In this document: positions 61,248 to 64,000 of the stretch, in pieces
How positions within the stretch are numbered: the stretch's first letter is position 1
Layout of the letters: every line of letters begins with the position of its first letter
Assembly: GCA_947501325.1 (NCBI GenBank)
Contig: CANMVC010000002.1
Coordinates: 186,001 to 250,000 of the forward strand
DNA: 64,000 nt
Origin: an uncultured Sphingomonadaceae bacterium
GTDB taxonomy: Bacteria; Pseudomonadota; Alphaproteobacteria; Sphingomonadales; Sphingomonadaceae
Reading direction: 5' to 3'
The notes under the pieces: model-generated
Databases searched by the model: none
What the model was told of the DNA's origin: nothing
The model's input: only the letters and a program-made list of their open reading frames with translations
Translations under genes and position numbers: made by a program

Positions 61248-63567
61248 TCGGGTTTCCATCATGAGCAAATTCATTCAGCATATCGGGCAAAATAGAGCCA
61301 TAGTTGTCATAGCGTTATTGACCCTCGTAGGATCGGTGACACTGCTGGGCATCACGATCTTCGCGTGGAAAATGGCAAGTGTAACGAACTACGAGCGTAA
61401 CCTTACAGCGTTCAATGCCCTAACCGCAGATAATGGTCACGCGATGCGGAGCAGATTAGATAGCTACGCGCAGAGCCTCGATGGCGGCGCAGCGCTGTAT
61501 GCAGCATCTGAAATTGTTCCTCTGAGCAAGTGGCAAGCTTATGTAGAAGTGCTAAATATTGAGGAAACTCTGCCCGGAATTAACGGCATTGGTTTCATCC
61601 AGCCAGTTATGCGCGAAGAAGTTGACGCATATCTCGGATCGGCTCGCGCTAGAGGGATAGCCAATATAACGCTACACCCCGTAACCACCCTTCCGGAAAT
61701 AATGTCTATAACCTACATTGAGCCGCTCGAGCCAAACAAGGAAGCAGTCGGCTTGGATATTGCTTTTGAGGATAATCGACGTCAAGCCGCCAATTTCGCG
61801 CGTGACACTGGCCGGGCGACAATCACCAAGCGTATTGATCTGGTTCAAGATAGAACAAAAAGCGCCGGATTTTTATTGTTGCGCCCGACCTATGCCAAGG
61901 GCCAACCAGTTAATACCGCCATTCAGCGCCGTGCTGCATTTACGGGCTGGATTTACGCTCCTTTCATAGCAGCGCGGTTTATGGACGGTCTTACCGCCAG
62001 CCAAGGCAAGAGTTTTGACTTGCAGGTCTATGACGGTACCTCCCCTTTACGGTCAGATTTGATTTTCCGGAGCAACAAGGACGAAACTGTTTCGGAACGA
62101 AAGGCAGAATATGAGATTGTCCGTACATTTCCGATGATGGAACAAAACTGGACTGTCGTTTGGAAGAGTACACCGGAATTTGAAGCCAGCGTCCAAACCA
62201 AGGAACCTTTACTCATATTAATTGGTGGACTCGCGCTAAGTGCATCTTTTGTTGTGATGATGATGTTTTATGCTCGGCGGGAAGCTTATGTCCGCAACGA
62301 GGTAGCCATTAAGACCGAAGCTCTGGTTTTGAAAGAACAGGAAGTGCGTAGCGCGTTGACCAAAGCGGAACGGGCCACGGAAGCCAAATCCAAGTTTCTC
62401 GCCAATATGAGTCATGAAATTCGCACTCCGATGAACGGTGTTATTGGTTTTACGCAATTGCTGGATGATGGCGGTCTCAATGAGAAACAGCAGCGCTATG
62501 TCCAGATGATATCAGATTCTGGTGCTGCAATGATGAACTTGTTGAATGATATCCTCGATATCTCGAAGGTTGATGCGGGCTTGCTGGCCATTAACGAAGA
62601 GCGTGTTTGTGTCCGGCATGTTTTGGAAGGTTGCATGAAATTGGTTTCGCCGACAGCAGAAACCAAGGACTTAGAATTGATATTGGACGTTGATCCTGAA
62701 ATGCCGACGGCGATCAAAACGGATGGGCTGAGATTAAGACAAATTGTACTTAATCTACTGGCCAATGCCGTTAAGTTTACCGAAACCGGACATGTGAAAC
62801 TCGAAGTCAAATTTTATCCCGCACAAAAATTGGCCGGCGGTTTGGGCCATGAAGCGGAAATATCCATCGTTGTTTCTGATACGGGGATTGGCATAGATCC
62901 CGATCGACAAGAAACTATTTTCAACCCCTTTATGCAGGCCGATGATTCCACGGTCCGCAAATATGGTGGTACGGGACTCGGTTTGACCATTAGTAACCAA
63001 TTGGTCGGATTGATGAACGGCCGTATGTCCCTGAATAGTGAGATGAATGAGGGTTCTGCCTTTACGGTTACCCTGCCTGCTAAAATATACCAGGATCCGG
63101 TTTTGGAAAATGGCAACGGCACCGAGGAAATAAGCGATAATAAGAAAACACTTCTGGATCGGAGGTTGAATATATTGGTGGCGGAAGATCATGATGTGAA
63201 CCAGTTGTTGCTTGAAGAAATGCTCGAAAAACTGGACTGCAATTTCACGTTGGCCAATGACGGTGCAGAAGCTGTGGCAGAAGCAAGGGCCGCTGATGCG
63301 CAAAACCGACCATTTGATTTGGTATTGATGGATATTCAGATGCCAAATATGGACGGGCTGAAGGCGACTGCAGCCATTCGAAAGCACGGGATTTCTGCTG
63401 AGACATTGCCGATTATTGCATTAACGGCAAATGCTTACACCCAGGATGTCGAAGATTGCCTCACCGCGGGAATGCAGGCCCATCTTGCGAAACCCTTTTC
63501 CATAAGTCAGCTTCGGGAGATATTGGATCGTTGGAGTCAGCGTAACCCGGAAGCAAAAGCGGCGTAA
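61228..63567 (+). CDS. CHASE-domain hybrid sensor histidine kinase
   Basis: This 779-residue inner-membrane sensor has TM1 at about 28-51, then a periplasmic CHASE domain (about 75-300; INGIGFIQPVMREEVDAYL). TM2 (LLILIGGLALSASFVVMMMFY) and a coiled coil follow. HisKA has the phospho-His in LANMSHEIRTPMNGVIGF (about residue 396). The ATPase domain shows VLNLLANAVKFTETG, SDTGIGIDPDR and YGGTGLGLTISNQL. The C-terminal receiver is VLMDIQMPNMDGLKAT. The ligand is unknown. The start may be ATG 61228 or ATG 61261; neither has a clear ribosome site. Confidence 0.93.
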   Translation: MNNQLSSRVSIMSKFIQHIGQNRAIVVIALLTLVGSVTLLGITIFAWKMASVTNYERNLTAFNALTADNGHAMRSRLDSYAQSLDGGAALYAASEIVPLSKWQAYVEVLNIEETLPGINGIGFIQPVMREEVDAYLGSARARGIANITLHPVTTLPEIMSITYIEPLEPNKEAVGLDIAFEDNRRQAANFARDTGRATITKRIDLVQDRTKSAGFLLLRPTYAKGQPVNTAIQRRAAFTGWIYAPFIAARFMDGLTASQGKSFDLQVYDGTSPLRSDLIFRSNKDETVSERKAEYEIVRTFPMMEQNWTVVWKSTPEFEASVQTKEPLLILIGGLALSASFVVMMMFYARREAYVRNEVAIKTEALVLKEQEVRSALTKAERATEAKSKFLANMSHEIRTPMNGVIGFTQLLDDGGLNEKQQRYVQMISDSGAAMMNLLNDILDISKVDAGLLAINEERVCVRHVLEGCMKLVSPTAETKDLELILDVDPEMPTAIKTDGLRLRQIVLNLLANAVKFTETGHVKLEVKFYPAQKLAGGLGHEAEISIVVSDTGIGIDPDRQETIFNPFMQADDSTVRKYGGTGLGLTISNQLVGLMNGRMSLNSEMNEGSAFTVTLPAKIYQDPVLENGNGTEEISDNKKTLLDRRLNILVAEDHDVNQLLLEEMLEKLDCNFTLANDGAEAVAEARAADAQNRPFDLVLMDIQMPNMDGLKATAAIRKHGISAETLPIIALTANAYTQDVEDCLTAGMQAHLAKPFSISQLREILDRWSQRNPEAKAA

Positions 63568-63674
63568 GTCGTCTGATCCCAAGAGATCAGCACCCCGCCC
63601 TAGTCTCCTGTATTGGCATAGGTGGAGATACCAGATAAGAGACATTTCTTATCGATACAGGGACGACTGACCTA

Positions 63675-64000
63675 ATGATTGCTCCGCTTCTCGAAGTCAT
63701 GCGCCGATTGCGCGATCCCGAAACCGGGTGTGAATGGGATACTGTCCAGACCTTTGAAACGATTGCCCCTTATACCATCGAAGAAGCTTACGAAGTCGCT
63801 GATGCCATTCAGCGCAAGGATGTCGATGCATTGAAAGATGAATTGGGCGATTTGCTATTGCAGGTCGTATTTCACAGCCAAATAGCATCTGATGAAGGCC
63901 ATTTTACCTTCAAAGATGTTGTGGACAACATCTGCGAAAAAATGATCCGGCGGCATCCTCATATCTTTGGCGGGGCCGAGGAAACGCCCGGGTGGGAGCA
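63675..64000 (+). CDS. mazG: Nucleoside triphosphate pyrophosphohydrolase MazG (partial, cut by window end)
   Basis: The ATG at 63675 begins MIAPLLEVMRRLRDPETGCE, then WDTVQTFETIAPYTIEEAYE, the MazG metal-binding helix EEAYEVADAI, DELGDLLLQVVFHSQIA and MIRRHPHIFGGAEE. These are standard MazG N-domain motifs. It hydrolyses non-canonical or excess NTPs and affects (p)ppGpp-linked stress. The open frame runs past the window end, so it is absent from the ORF track. Confidence 0.93.
   Translation, partial: MIAPLLEVMRRLRDPETGCEWDTVQTFETIAPYTIEEAYEVADAIQRKDVDALKDELGDLLLQVVFHSQIASDEGHFTFKDVVDNICEKMIRRHPHIFGGAEETPGWE

Noticed and set aside
1-64000. CRISPR array, insertion sequence, toxin-antitoxin or phage-defence genes
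   Set aside because: No regularly spaced direct repeats, transposase motifs or defence domains were seen. The DUF559 gene is the only nuclease-like candidate.

Overview
The window looks like the chromosome of an alphaproteobacterium of the order Sphingomonadales. I infer a moderate-GC marine-type sphingomonad (Sphingorhabdus/Parasphingorhabdus/Sphingopyxis-like) from gene content and order: scpA-bioB-pccA, an archaeal/eukaryal-type ProRS before rnr, pdhC and lpd split by a DUF559 gene, a PEPxxWA-CTERM/exosortase V system, and the order rlpA-dac-tmk-holB-metG-tatD-MBL. No database search was possible. Product names rest on motifs, length and context.

Region 1 (1-21 kb) is mostly housekeeping. 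It holds methylmalonyl-CoA mutase, biotin synthase and the biotin-carboxylase subunit of an acyl-CoA carboxylase (propionyl-CoA to succinyl-CoA, with the biotin enzyme encoded beside its cofactor synthase). These are followed by an MFS transporter, alanine racemase, a PhaR-type PHA regulator, prolyl-tRNA synthetase, RNase R, a peroxiredoxin-like protein, a universal stress protein, and the E2 and E3 genes of pyruvate dehydrogenase. A DUF559 nuclease-like gene, with inverted palindromic repeats inside both ends of its ORF, lies between E2 and E3. Then come a secreted amidohydrolase and an overlapping pair encoding a class IV aminotransferase and a sulfotransferase-like protein. Three families of palindromic repeats occur here. 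One copy lies in frame inside the bioB coding sequence.

Region 2 (21-50 kb) is a cell-surface island in several divergent and convergent blocks. It encodes a nearly complete Wzx/Wzy-type exopolysaccharide pathway: a WbaP-like initiating transferase, several glycosyltransferases (GT2, GT4, GT25, GT26), UDP-xylose synthase, flippase, O-antigen-ligase/polymerase-like protein, Wzz/GumC-type chain-length protein, a separate BY-kinase-like ATPase with a C-terminal tyrosine cluster, a short Wza-like export protein, an outer-membrane barrel and a TPR lipoprotein. Interleaved is a protein-sorting module: exosortase (XrtV type), EpsI, a small membrane protein and an EpsD-like PPIase lipoprotein. Two candidate substrates with PEP-CTERM tails are present, a secreted metalloprotease at 22-23 kb and a Gly/Pro-rich membrane-anchored protein at 47 kb. 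A cell-wall hydrolase, a retropepsin-like protease and uncharacterised membrane proteins fill the rest.

Region 3 (50-64 kb) starts with tRNA-Ser(UGA). It continues with a cell-wall and housekeeping series: MltB-like lytic transglycosylase, RlpA with SPOR domain, D-Ala-D-Ala carboxypeptidase, thymidylate kinase, DNA polymerase III delta', MetRS, TatD, a PhnP-like MBL hydrolase and a second retropepsin-like membrane protein. A phosphorelay cluster follows (two single-receiver proteins, a REC-Hpt protein and a CHASE hybrid kinase), none with a DNA-binding output domain. The window ends inside mazG. I see no CRISPR array, insertion sequence, prophage or rRNA.
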